From: Tetramitus jugosus
Taxonomy: Eukaryota; Heterolobosea; Eutetramitea; Acrasida; Vahlkampfiidae
NCBI GenBank assembly: GCA_937625935.1
Contig: OW569392.1
Coordinates: 265,989 to 329,988 of the forward strand
Direction of reading: 5' to 3'
Length of the DNA stretch: 64,000 nt
A program made the translations under genes and the position numbers. The notes under the pieces are model-generated. The model did no database searches. It had not been told where the DNA came from and saw only the letters and a program-made list of their open reading frames with translations. Positions 1-11,586 of this stretch are shown one piece after another. Every line of letters starts with the position of its first letter. Position 1 is the stretch's first letter.

Positions 1-1258
1 GAATACCATGGTTACTATTGTTTCTGTTACTGTTGTCACCATCTTCACTGTTCAATTCTGTTTCGGTGCTATCATTGCACTGATTCATGTGAAGGAAATT
101 GGTGTTGAGCCAGAGATAGGCTGCTGTTTTCATTGAAGGTTTCAAGAGAGCCATTTTTACATCACCTGACACGATCAACTCCTCTTGATTCATCATATCA
201 ATAACGAACGAACTGTTTTCATTTACATCATTTGTTGTTGCTACATGATGATCATCAGATCGAGTTCTTTGAATGAACTCATCTGACAGATCAAATGAAA
301 CAGCTTGTTCAATCACTGGATACGTTCCCAGATTGTCCACAGCACACTTGTACTGCTCCACAATCAATTGAGAAATTGCATTTTCATTCTCATTGACTCC
401 TTGTTCTTCTTGTGCCTCAAGTTGACGACTTTCTTCTTTACTCGTAGTGGTATCGATACTCTTGCAACCTTCAATCACAATTCGTTCCAATCGAATCACT
501 TGAGTCTTCTCTGGAAATGCACACTTTTCCTTCAAACAATACTGTAAATAGCTCAGATATCGATGTTGACTGGGCAACGTGACACCTTTGCCATCCATGG
601 TTCTCATTCCACCGAATGCACGAGCAGATTCACTTGCAGAGTCACACGTGCCATTCCACAACAGAAAAGCAGAGATCATGAACCCAGTTCTTCCCTTACC
701 TGCTTTACAATTCACAGCAACCACATGTTCATCGTTTTGTGAGAGCCATTGATGAACAGATTGACAAAAGGGAAGAATTTGCTCAAACAGGGGTGGGTGA
801 TGGTCAGAGAAGCGAAAGCTTGCGTTGACAACATTGTTGGATTGCCAGTTCGAAGGGACCAAATCATGATAGGATTGTTCGACGCAAAGATTGTATAGTC
901 GAAAGCTCAAATTCATGTTTTTGTTGGAAGAGGGGTGTTGGTGTTGAAGGTGCTGATGCGGAGGATGATGGTGGTAGGAACTGAAAAAATCAATAATGGA
1001 GGGGAGTGTATTCCTGTAGTGACGTTCGTAATCCGTGCTTGGATACCCAAATGCAATAATCCGCTTTGTAATGTATGTCAGATCCAAATCGAACTTTCCA
1101 TCTTGGAAACGGCGTTTTTGTGCGCTGACCAAGCGCCGTAGATGAATGGACTCATGCTCGGAGATGGTGTCTGTTAGAATTTTGTGTTGAGTTTCTGGGT
1201 CGTTTTTGATGCACTTTGGAAAATAGGGTCGCTTGTGCTTGTGATGATTGTTTGTCAT
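1..1258 (-). CDS. PTEN-like phosphoinositide 3-phosphatase (3' end beyond window)
   Basis: Read on the minus strand from ATG at 1258-1256; the frame stays open to the window edge, so the C terminus is missing. The protein would remove the 3-phosphate of PtdIns(3,4,5)P3 at the membrane. The N-terminal part carries FDLDLTYI and RLYNLC blocks, then FSDHHPP (the PTEN FEDHNPP loop that supplies the general acid), then the P-loop CKAGKGRTG with the nucleophile at about Cys184, then GKGVTLPSQHRY, all in PTEN order and spacing. A C2-like region seems to start around residue 235. Two low-complexity insertions (His/Pro-rich near residue 95; Gln/Glu/Asn-rich after the catalytic domain) make it longer than animal PTEN. 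The residue before the catalytic Cys is Asn, where PTEN has His. It is divergently transcribed from the oxysterol-binding protein gene. Assignment to PTEN rather than another dual-specificity phosphatase rests on the lysine-rich P-loop and is strong. Confidence 0.87.
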   Translation of the reverse strand, partial: MTNNHHKHKRPYFPKCIKNDPETQHKILTDTISEHESIHLRRLVSAQKRRFQDGKFDLDLTYITKRIIAFGYPSTDYERHYRNTLPSIIDFFSSYHHHPPHQHLQHQHPSSNKNMNLSFRLYNLCVEQSYHDLVPSNWQSNNVVNASFRFSDHHPPLFEQILPFCQSVHQWLSQNDEHVVAVNCKAGKGRTGFMISAFLLWNGTCDSASESARAFGGMRTMDGKGVTLPSQHRYLSYLQYCLKEKCAFPEKTQVIRLERIVIEGCKSIDTTTSKEESRQLEAQEEQGVNENENAISQLIVEQYKCAVDNLGTYPVIEQAVSFDLSDEFIQRTRSDDHHVATTNDVNENSSFVIDMMNQEELIVSGDVKMALLKPSMKTAAYLWLNTNFLHMNQCNDSTETELNSEDGDNSNRNNSNHGI

Positions 1259-1802
1259 GATGGTGATTCGCGCTTTTTTTGTTGTTGGCAGCAAACAAGA
1301 AAGAAGTCGTTTGGCGGAGTTTGTGGGCAGAAAGTTCTTTGCCCCACAAGACGAGAACGTTAGATGAGTGATAAGGAGGTGTGTTTTGACTGAGTCATTT
1401 CGTGTATTCATCTTCTTCACGCCAGACTTGCATTCTCACATGAACCTTGTGATAGTCATTGATGGTCAGAAAACCAGCGTTGATTGCCTTATGTATAAGA
1501 ACGATCCAACACCTTTTTTTGGTAAAGTTCTCTGGTCAACTCGATATCGATAACTTCCTATTCTTTGAATTGGAACTTTCTTTTCGTTGTATTTTTACAA
1601 AAATTTTTTGTATGGGATCATTGAATGACCTCTTAATTTGTGCTAAGAATGTCTCTCACATTTTTTTGACCAGAGATAGAAGATCCATGAATTGACCCAT
1701 CGATAATACATTTGAACAGTACCATCAGGATTGCAGAAACCAAAAACAATCACATAACAACAGAGAATTGTACAGGTCCAATTCAGAATTCAGAACAAAA
1801 AA
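1259..1802. promoter_or_regulatory. Divergent intergenic region between PTEN-like and ORP genes
   Basis: 544 bp separate two divergent start codons, so both promoters must lie here. Short open frames on both strands show no recognisable family. I see no conserved motif I can name. Confidence 0.4.
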
Positions 1803-3267
1803 ATGTCATCATCAACTCATGACAATTACATTGTTTCTTACTACAATTCTCACAGTGAGGAATATCTCGTGAATCATAGTAGTTTGACAAGCTCTGGTAA
1901 GGACGCCAGTGGATCTGGTGGAAACATTTTGTATTCTTTTTTGAAGGTTTGTAATTTATGAGAAGGAGTTGTTTTGTACTTTAACAAGTTTACTGACGCT
2001 TGACCATATTTTTGATTGATGTGTACAGCAATTGAGACCAGGAATGGATTTGGTGTCTCTCAGTTGTCCTTCATTTGTTCTCTCTCCGTTTAGTTATCTG
2101 GAGGCAAGAACAGATTATATCGCGCCATTACCATGCCTATTGAACATTAATCATGAACCTGATCCTGTCAATCGATTCCTCAGAGTATGTCAATGGGTCA
2201 TCAGTTCACTCACGTTTATTCCATCGTATGGTGTAGCAGGTGTGAAGCCATACAATCCAATTCTTGGTGAACGATACAGTTGTATCTATACTTTTGACAG
2301 TAACGCACGCGGTGGTGGCAGTGGAGATCGAAACAAGTACACTGATAGTACTTATGCTTATGCAGAACAAGTTTCTCATCATCCACCAATCTCTTCTCAG
2401 TACATGTGCAATGATGAGCATCAATTTGTTTATACAAGTACAAGCCAATTTCAAGTCAAGTTTAGAGGAACATTCGTGGAGACTCAAATCATTCCTGAAG
2501 GTCCATACGGTGTTCCTACACTCGAGCTCACTGGGATTGGAGAGAAATATGTCATTACGTATCCCAATATTGTTGTCACTGGTTTATACTGGGGAACGAC
2601 TCAAGTATCTCACGATGGAAAATGTAGCATTGTTTGCGATCGAACCGGGATGGAGCTCAGATTAAATTGTTCATCCAAGAAACATGCTGTCGAGGGAGAG
2701 ATTTTAAGCTCTGGTAAAAAGTTGTTTACTGTGAGTGGAGGATTGGACGGCACAATCGAGTTTAAGGACTGTTCAACGAAGAAAACTGGTGTGTTGGTTG
2801 ACTCTAAAAATATTGAGTTTCCGAAGAAACTTGTGAGACCATTGTCTCAGCAGGACGAGATGGAGAGTAGGAAGGTTTGGGATCGTGTAACACAAGCCAT
2901 TGTTCGTCAAGACTTTGAAGCTGCATCGAGAGAGAAGAATTCGTTGGAAGAGGAGCAGAGGTTGAAGAGATCCAAGATGGATGTAAGTAAGTATGAGCCA
3001 GCCTGGTGGTCCAAACAACTGATTCAACAAGATGCGAATACAATGGTGCCAAATTATGTTTTCAAGGGACAAAGGGTTGTGAATGAACAGAATGTCGGAC
3101 AAGAGTACCACTGTGTTCAGAAGAAGGATTCTTTCACCAATTATGTGCGAAAACATAGTTTTGAACTCGTGAGAAACAATCAGGCTGAGGAGCAACAACA
3201 AGGTCATCATGTGACTCACGGTTTCACTCAACCATTGCTCCACAACCACTCTGTTCATCAAAAATAA
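1803..3267 (+). CDS. Oxysterol-binding protein-related protein (ORP), two exons
   Basis: Lipid-transfer protein that would carry sterol or phosphoinositides between membranes. Exon 1 is 1803-1946 (48 codons from ATG); an 82-bp intron, 1947-2028, begins GTTTGT and ends ACAG; exon 2 is 2029-3267. Splicing joins SFLK to QLRPGMDL, which recreates the conserved start of the ORD domain (SxLKQLRPGMDLS-type), so the junction is well supported. The product is about 460 residues: a short N-terminal tail and an ORD with the family signature EQVSHHPP near residue 170, followed by the conserved YNPILGE-type (here KPYNPILGERY) segment upstream of it. There is no PH domain or FFAT motif that I can see, so it is a short ORP, like the yeast Osh4 class. 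The C terminus is Gln/His-rich. Confidence 0.9.
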
Positions 3268-3403
3268 ATATCACTCACTTTTACCCTGTTCAATCAATGA
3301 AGCGCACTTGTCTCTCATCTTACTTTCACTATGTTGTATTTTGGAAAGTGGAGAAAAACATTTCACCGACTTCCAATCAGAAAAAAACAAAAAACAAAGA
3401 GTG

Positions 3404-6400
3404 ATGAACATCAACCAGCGGAGTTTTAGCTCTCACCAACAACAACTTCGGCCTTGGAATGGGTTTGGCTTCTCCCATTCTCTGGACATGGAAATGACAG
3501 ATTATCATCCAACATTCAATCCAAACAGTGAACCTGGTAAACCCATCAATTCCATCATTTTCAAATATTATGATGTGGAACGTTTGGAACAAAAATTATC
3601 AGTCAAAATGTATGGAGCTTATTATGTCTGTTCTGCAGATATCTGTGGGTGCATCCAGTTTTTTGTTGGATGTTCCATTTTTTTTGTTGTCGTTTGAAAT
3701 TTCAATTTTTGTTTACTTGATAATGATGTATATTCACTCTGCATGATCATCCATCATCGATCGAACACGCACACATATTTTGTGTGTCTATAGACATTCA
3801 ATCGAAGGAGACGTATCACAATTCTTTAAGCCATTGTACAATAGTGAGAGTGAGGCCTTTAGTGGATGCATGTATGTGGAAGTTCGTCTGGAACACAAGT
3901 CATTCTTTGGTACGGGATTCAACAGTTTGCAAGACAATATTCCATTGTGCTTGCCCAAGAGAACTCGTTTTATTAATTGTATGGATAACAATTCGATGAG
4001 TGGTGGTAGTAATAGTCATCATAGTAGTAGCAGTGCCACAGGCATGAATAATCAGAATAACATGAATACGGGTAGTGGTAGTGCAGGTGGAAAAGTGTGG
4101 GATGAGTGGATTCATTTTAAAGTCAAGTACAATGAACTACCAGAGGAAACTGTGGTACATTTTATTGTCTGGGACGTGAGTGAGCCAATGACACAGACTG
4201 TGATTGGAAGTGCTACTTTTCCCTTGTTCGGCAAGAAGGGTAAATTGAAGACTGGACCATTTAAAGTGTGTTTGAATTTGTTTGAGGAGGATTCGACAGA
4301 GTTGAGTTCTCACCTACGTGCAGGTGACGATGATTTGGTGAAGATTGAACAGTTGGCTCGCTGTGTGTCATCTGAATACAGAATCGAGTGGCTTGATCGA
4401 TACACTTTCCAGAAGATGAAACGGATAAAGCAACGAAGAGTGACAAACGGTTCGTGTAATACACTATTGTTGAATATTGAACTACCAATGTTTGAACATC
4501 CTGTGATGAATAGTCAGTTATTAGATATGAGTTCTCAAGGCTCGCAGCAGCTGAATAATGTGAATTCCCTGTCGGCATCAGAGTCAAGGACCGAAATTGA
4601 TACATTGGCAGAATCACCACGTGAGTCTCCCCCTGATATATTTGATGCCCTGGCAGGCTCGAGTCATTTTACATCAGAACAAATCCCATATGAATCAAGT
4701 AAGAGTAAGGGCAATGATCAATTTCGTGTCGAGTTTACCATGCGACAATTGGATTGGATCGATGATGGAGAGGTAAATCAGGAGAACTTGGTCGAGCAGA
4801 AACATTTGAAGTTGTCGATTGGTTTGTCGAGTGGTCTAACAGATCACGATTTGAAACCAAACGCAGAGCAAACGAGGAAAATACAACGAATTCTGGACTA
4901 TCCACCTCTACACGAAACATCTATCGAAGAGAAGAGTCTATTGTGGCGATTTAGATACTATTTGAGATCAAACAAGAGAGCATTGATTAAGTTCTTAAAA
5001 TGTGTTGATTGGGGTTATATTAAAGAAAGTAAAGAGGCAACAAAACTTATTGAACAGTGGGCAGAGATTGGTACTGTTGATGCGTTGGCTTTGCTCAGTC
5101 GGTTCTTTAAGAATGTGGGAGTTGTTCGAGATTATGCAGTAAATATACTGCGCAATGCTGAAGATGAAGAAATATTGGATGTGCTGCTTCAACTAGTGCA
5201 AGCATTGCGATATGAAATTGATAGTTCTCAGGGTTCGTCTCTCATGAATCAAACAGGTCTCGAAAATTCCAATTTGGCCAAGTTTTTATTTATGAGAGCA
5301 ACAAACAATTTCGTCATCGCCAATAATCTTTACTGGTACTTGAGTGTGGAGTCTGAGGGGCCAAAATGTGGTGCAATGTTTAGTGAGCTCCTACACAAGT
5401 TTAGTCTTTTTTTAAAGAAGAACAACCTGGAATATCTTGAGAAACTCTTGAGACAACACAGGCTTGTTCAGAAACTGAGGGAGCTCGGTAAATCGATCAA
5501 GCAATTAAAGGAGATTAGACCCAAGAAGGTAGTTGCACTGAAGAAAATTCTGGCTACAAGAGAAGCTCCATGGGACTGGGATGTCATCTTTACGTCAAGC
5601 ATCTCACCAAAGTTCCCTTCGAGTCCACTTACGCTACCCCTATCACCCACAACACTCGTGACTGGTATTTATGAAGACAAGGCCAATATTTTCAAGAGTG
5701 CCATGAGTCCTCTTTTAATTCCTTTTAAGGAACATACGGGAGAAACATATCATACCATTTTTAAGACTGGTGATGATTTGCGTCAGGATCAACTCATTAT
5801 CCAGCTCATCACACTCATGGATAAGTTACTCAAGAGAAATGGTTTGGATCTAAAGTTAACCCCCTATCCGGTACTGGCGTGTGGTCAATCCTATGGATTC
5901 GTAAGGTGTGTCTCTCCTAGCATCGCCATTTCTCAAGTCATTGCTCAAGGAGATATCAAGTCCTACCTCCGAAAGTACAATGATGATGATTCGTTCGATC
6001 AAGCCTGTCTCAATTTCATTCATAGTTGTGCTGGCTATTGTGTGATCACATACATTTTAGGTATTGGTGATCGTCATCTGGACAATGTACTTCTCACTCC
6101 TAAGGGCCACATGTTCCACATTGACTTTGGTTTCATCCTCGGTCGCGATCCAAAACCGTTTGCTCCACCAATGAAGTTATGTAAGGAAATGGTTGAAGGC
6201 ATGGGAGGCTCAAACTCCGAGGGATATATTACCTTTAAACAATTGTGCTGTACCGCGTACAACATTCTCCGGAAGAATGCCGATTTGATCCTAAACATGT
6301 TTATTTTAATGGCTGACGCTTCCATTCCAGACATTGAGCACAATGCCAATTCGGCAAATGGTCAGTCAACAGGCAAAGCATTGGACCCCCTGAAGAACAT

Positions 6401-6548
6401 GATGAAGGTACAAGAGAAGTTTAAACCGGAGCTCAACGATGCGCAAGCGATTATATTTATGCAGAGTATCATCAACGAGAGCGAGAAGGCGTTGTTCCCT
6501 CAGGTCACGGAAACAATCCACAGGTGGGTGCAGTACTGGCGGAGCTAA
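3404..6548 (+). CDS. VPS34: Class III phosphatidylinositol 3-kinase (Vps34), two exons
   Basis: Makes PtdIns(3)P for endosomal sorting and autophagy. Exon 1 is 3404-3609, intron 3610-3793 (184 bp, GTATGG...TATAG, phase 2), exon 2 is 3794-6548; 986 residues. The junction gives SVKI-HSIEGD, matching the start of the Vps34 C2 domain, which is otherwise split. A Ser/Gly/Asn/His-rich low-complexity insert sits inside the C2 domain (about residues 130-165). Then come the PI3K accessory (helical) domain, about 430-620, and the kinase domain: FKTGDDLRQDQL, catalytic GIGDRHLDN, activation segment HIDFGFILGRDPKPF and PPMKLCKEMVEGMGG, all of class III type. It ends with an aromatic/basic tail (WVQYWRS), as the family requires for membrane contact. 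No Ras-binding domain is present, consistent with class III. It follows the ORP gene in the same direction. Confidence 0.93.
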
Positions 6549-6695
6549 ATTAAGAGCCTTTTTTGTCATTCTCGACCTAAAAAATTGTTCCGTCGGTGAA
6601 TCAGCTATACCGTACAGTTTCCAACAGCGAGTTGAAAACGCTGTGGTCCGACGTACCACTATTCGTGTGCGAATAACAACAATATTGGGAGAAGA

Positions 6696-9600
6696 ATGGG
6701 ATTGAGAACTATTGTTGATAAACGATTGTACATACTCTGTTTTACAATATTTGCAGCAACAATTCTTTTCAATGTCGGTCGGGTTCACTCTTTATCTCTC
6801 ACATTTGGTCAGAGTTGTCCTCTCACAGGGGTTACTGCAGGCTTAGGTATCAATATGCGATATGGAATTCAAGCTGCTTTTCAACAGATCAATGATAATG
6901 GTGGTGTGAATGGTCACACGCTAGAGTTGGTTACCTTGGATGATGGATATGACCCAGGACCATGTCTGGACAACACGAAACAGTTTTTGCAGAACAGCAC
7001 CATATTTGGCTTAATAGGTTATGTCGGTACTAGTTCATCTCAGACAGTTATTCCTTACACTGTGAATGCTTCAGTTCCTTTTATTGGTCCACTAACGGGA
7101 GGCGCCACAATTCGATATCCCTTTCGGAAACCAGTTTTTAATATTCGTGCTTCTTATGCAGGTATGTTTACATTCTGTTCAGATCTTTCGTGATGATATT
7201 TACAAGTGAGATTAACCAACTTTCAGACGAAACTGCTGCAATGGTAAATTTTCTCATCAACACACTACAGAAACGGAGAATATCAATCATGTATCAAGAT
7301 GATGCTTTTGGTTATGCAGGTTATGATGGTTTAGTAAATGCTCTTCGAGGTGTGAAGGTGCCCTTGAGGAGTGAGGGAAAGTTCCCTAGAAATACTTTGG
7401 CTGTTGAAGGTTTAGTAAGTACCATCGCAACAGGCAAGCCTGATGCCGTTGTCCTGATTGCCACTTATGCTGCCGCTGGAAAATTTATTCGTCTTGCCAG
7501 AGCGTCTGGCTTGTACAATTCTGATATCACATTCTTTACTGGCTCTTTCGTTAGCTCTGCATTGTTTGCTGAGGAAGTTGGAGAGGATTACAGGAATATT
7601 TATGTGACTCAAATCGTTCCTTCTCCCGAGACAATAAGCATGAAAGCTGTCAGAGATTTTAGGGACGCTATGACTCAATATTTTCCTGGCGTTCCGTTGG
7701 ATTATGTTTGTCTTGAGGGCTACCTCAGTGCCAATTTTGTGATCGAAGTTTTACGAAGACTAGCTGTCTTCACTCGTGACAATTTTATTGCGAGTGTCTA
7801 TGATATTGGTGAATATTTTTTTGGAGGTTTAAAGTATGGCCCATTTCGAGATTCTTGTTCAGACTCTGGCGATTGTGAGTGTAATCAAGGTCTTCGTAGT
7901 GTTTGGATGACTCAATTATCTGCAAACCACACCTACAGTATTATTCCAAGTGGGTATTGGTCATGGAGCACATGCCAGTCTGATCCAACCTCGATCAAAA
8001 CTCCAATTATATTTGGTCAAAGTGCTCCATTAACTGGCTCTTTAGAGTTTGTTGGAAATTCAATGAGGGCCGGTATTCTAAGCGCGTTTGCTGAATATAA
8101 CGAAATAGGGGGATTCAATGGACGCGTCTTACAGTTGATTTCTTTGGATGACATGTATGACCCAGCTAAAACAACGAATAATACAATTGACTTCATTCAA
8201 CGAGAGGGGGTTTTTGGGCTGATAGGATATGTTGGTACTGCTACAACGTTGGGATCACTGGATATGATTAGAACTGCTAACATTCCGCTGATTGGGCCTT
8301 ATTCAGGGAGTAGGTTACTTCGATCCCCATTCTCAGAGTTAAAGAATGTGATTAACATTCGTGCGTCCTATGATGACGAAGTAGCAGCAGTGGTAAAGTA
8401 TCTAATCACTTACAAGATGGTGTTTCGAATAGGAGTCTTGTATCAAAATGACTCATTTGGAACGTCCACGTTAGATGGTTTAATGAAAGCTTCAAATTCT
8501 CTAGGGATCTCTGTTGTTGCATTGGGAACATATTTGAGAAGTACTTTAGATGTAGAGAATGCTGTCGATTCTATTCTCGCATCTAAACCAGAGGCAGTTG
8601 TTTTGATTGGTCAAGCTAAACCATTAGCAAAGTTCATACGATTGGTGAGATATTCGGGAGTTGAAAATGCAGATAGAATAATCTTCGCTACCATCAGTTT
8701 TGCAGGATCAACAAATTTTTCCAAATTGTTACTTGCAGATGGTACTACAAATGAGGTATTCATGACAGAAGCTGTCCCCTATCCATTTGATTCTAATATC
8801 CCAACTATAATGAAGTTTATGGAGCAGTTGAACAAAACTTCTCCGGATACTGCAGTTAGTTCAACTAGCCTTGAGGGTTACTTAGCAGGCAAATTAGTGA
8901 CAAATGTTCTCTCTGAAATGGCTCTATTGTCAACTCCTCTAACTGCAAGTAATTTCATTAGTTCCTTGTATACTATCTCTTCTTTTTCATTTGGTGGAGT
9001 GACATTGGGCTCGTATATTGATGGTTGCAGTTCGCTTGGTGTGGTAGCTCCTGCGAAATTCAAAATTAGTTCATTATTGATTGGAACTTACAGACCCCCA
9101 GATATGAGTGCAACCACGCGATCTATCATGAATTGCTGTAATCAGGGAATGAGAGAAGTAATAATGGTCAATATCTCATCTTCGGGAGCGTTTCAACTTA
9201 TTCCTGAAGGGCACTTGTCTCATCCACTCACGTGCAATTTGAATGTAGATTCGCTCAAGGCACCTATTACCTTCGGTTCTGACGCACCGATAGATCCGGA
9301 TTCATCTCAGGTACAATTTCATCAAGGCGTCTTGACTTCATTTTCGATAGTGAACTCTGCTGGTGGACTGGACGGAAGACGCTTGAATTTAAAATTCTAT
9401 TCTGATAATGGAACAGATGCTTCCTACATGTCCAACCTGGCGACCATGTTTTCTCAAGATAAAATCGAAGGAATTATAGGAACAAGAAAGAGCGCACCAT
9501 TCGAGGAAATACTGTCCCTTACCAATAGAACATTCCCGATAATAGCACCTCAAACTGGCTCCTCGCGGATTAGGAATAGTTATGTGAAGAATTTTATCCA

Positions 9601-11581
9601 TGTTCGACCTTCCCTGAAAGACGAAGCAGCTTCGATAGCTACATTACTTACTAATTTTTTTACGTTCAGTGGAAGTATTGTTGTTTATGTTCAACCGAAT
9701 GACCCTTATTGGATTGAAGCTTTTAATGCTTTTTCTAAATACATGAGAACAGTACTGCGAAAGTCATTCCACTATGAGTACATTGATGAATCTACGTTCT
9801 CAGCAAGGCGCATTACTGATTCATCAGAGTCGCACCAGAAAAAGAAAGCTGTTGTGATATTTGCGAGTGATGATGTCATTATTGCGGCATGCAAACACGA
9901 GCTCATTTCCTCTGATGATTCAAAGATTGTTCTGCCATACGATGTACATTTGGAGCATATCATCAGTGAAGTAATTCATAGTTTGAATTACAGTGATTCA
10001 ACTTTCATGCGATCGCGAATGATAGTGAGTACTTCTTTCTCTGAGGCTCGGCTTATGGAAAAAAATCCAGAGCTATATCGAACTTATTACTATCAGATGA
10101 AAGATAGCGGGTCACCGCTCACGATTCATGCTTTTGATGGATTCATGACAGGGCTGTTAATGATCGATGTGTTGTCCCGAGATTCAACGAGTAGCTCCTT
10201 GCTTGACAATCTCTACTCAAGTGGCGCTTTTTCGATTGGAGGACATACATTAGGACCTATTGGTCAGAAATGTGAATCAATCAATGCTCAGTGTGCATCT
10301 ATAGCCTTTTGTAGTTGTAATCAGCTCGCAAGACAAGTTTTCCTCTTATCGGTCAACAATCCTGCAAACCTAGACTATCAATCCCTTTATACATTTGAAT
10401 TTAAAACTTGCGGCGTCATCTTCCCGGTGGCAAAGATCAACTATACACCATTAATCATCGTATTGGTTATTGCATTCGCTATCCTAGTTTTTATTATGAT
10501 TGTTGCTGCCATTGGTGTCTGTCAATATTCAAGGCTGAAAGAAACAATGTATGCTCCTAAATCTGGCAATCTGGTTGTGGCATTTACAGATGTTCAAAGT
10601 AGTACAAAATTATGGCAGAAGAATCCAAAAGAAATGGAGAAAGCTCTAAAAGTTCACAATCAAGCCATGCGAATACTAATCAATAGGTATGAGGGATTTG
10701 AGATAAAAACTCAGGGCGATTCTTTCATGGTGGCCTTCTCCTCTCCAGAGAATGCTCTTAATTGGGCCTGTTCTGTTCAATTAGCTCTTTTAGACCAGGA
10801 TTGGTCTACGCAGCTAGTTTCGATGTATGATTGCCGAATACAATTCGACCGATACAAGAGATTGATTTACAAAGGTTTGCGTGTAAGAATCGGTCTGCAT
10901 TTTGGCGAGGCTCAACGAATATTGGATCCAGTCACGAGACGTCCCGACTATTTTGGTACCACTGTCAATAAGGCAGCGCGATGTGAAGGAGAGGCAAAAG
11001 GAGGGCAGGTCTTGATAACTGAAGAATTTTTTCAACAAGTGACCCATATGTTGCAGTTCGAGGAAGATGATGCAACTGATGATACCCCTTCGATTATCTC
11101 ATCACCATCTCATAGCAGTACACCAAGTGGTAAAAAGAGAAGGAGAACGAAAAGTGGGAAGGATATTCTTTATCGGAGGGGAAGTATGGGTGGTCTCTCG
11201 GAAGATTCTGATTCAACAAATCTCAACACCAGCGAAGATTATGTTTCTTGTCGACTATTAGGAACATTCCAATTGAAAGGACTCACGGAAAGAGCTATCT
11301 TGTACGAAGTAATTCCATCGAGTCTAAAGTTGAGAACATTCGATAACTCGAAAGATTCCGATTTGCAAGCGCGGATAGACGAGTTTGTCGACAACAATCT
11401 AGCAATCGAACATGATCAGCTACTAGGCAAGCTATCACAGAATCAAGTAGTTCCGGCGACCGAACACTTCTCTTCTGACAATCCATACTACCTAACTCTT
11501 GAGGTGACCCCACAAAATGACGATGGACATCCTGTTGCGAGCACAGACTCGCTGGAGGAACACAATCAAGAAGAATTCTAA
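6696..11581 (+). CDS. Receptor adenylate cyclase with three tandem PBP1-type ligand-binding domains
   Basis: Predicted to sense an extracellular ligand and make cAMP. Exon 1 6696-7161, intron 7162-7226 (65 bp, GTATGT...TTTCAG), exon 2 7227-11581; 1606 residues. The junction restores RASYADETAA, parallel to RASYDDEVAA in the second repeat. A signal peptide (about 1-33) precedes three homologous periplasmic-binding-protein-like (ANF receptor/Peripla_BP_6) modules, about 34-410, 415-830 and 836-1215; the first two start FGQSxPLTG, the third is diverged. One TM helix follows (about 1228-1256), then a class III cyclase domain (about 1268-1500): FTDVQSST and KTQGDSFM give the two metal Asp residues, VNKAARCE the transition-state Asn and Arg, and the Lys of KTQGD favours ATP over GTP. 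A basic/Ser-rich insert interrupts the domain. The layout resembles trypanosomatid receptor cyclases, but with three ectodomain modules. Confidence 0.88.
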
Positions 11582-11586
11582 GTAAA

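Noticed and set aside
2773-3261. 162-codon minus-strand frame within the ORP gene
   Set aside because: Antisense of a well-supported coding exon; composition is that of a shadow frame.
7412-7678. Minus-strand frame inside the cyclase gene
   Set aside because: Shadow of the ligand-binding module; no family match.
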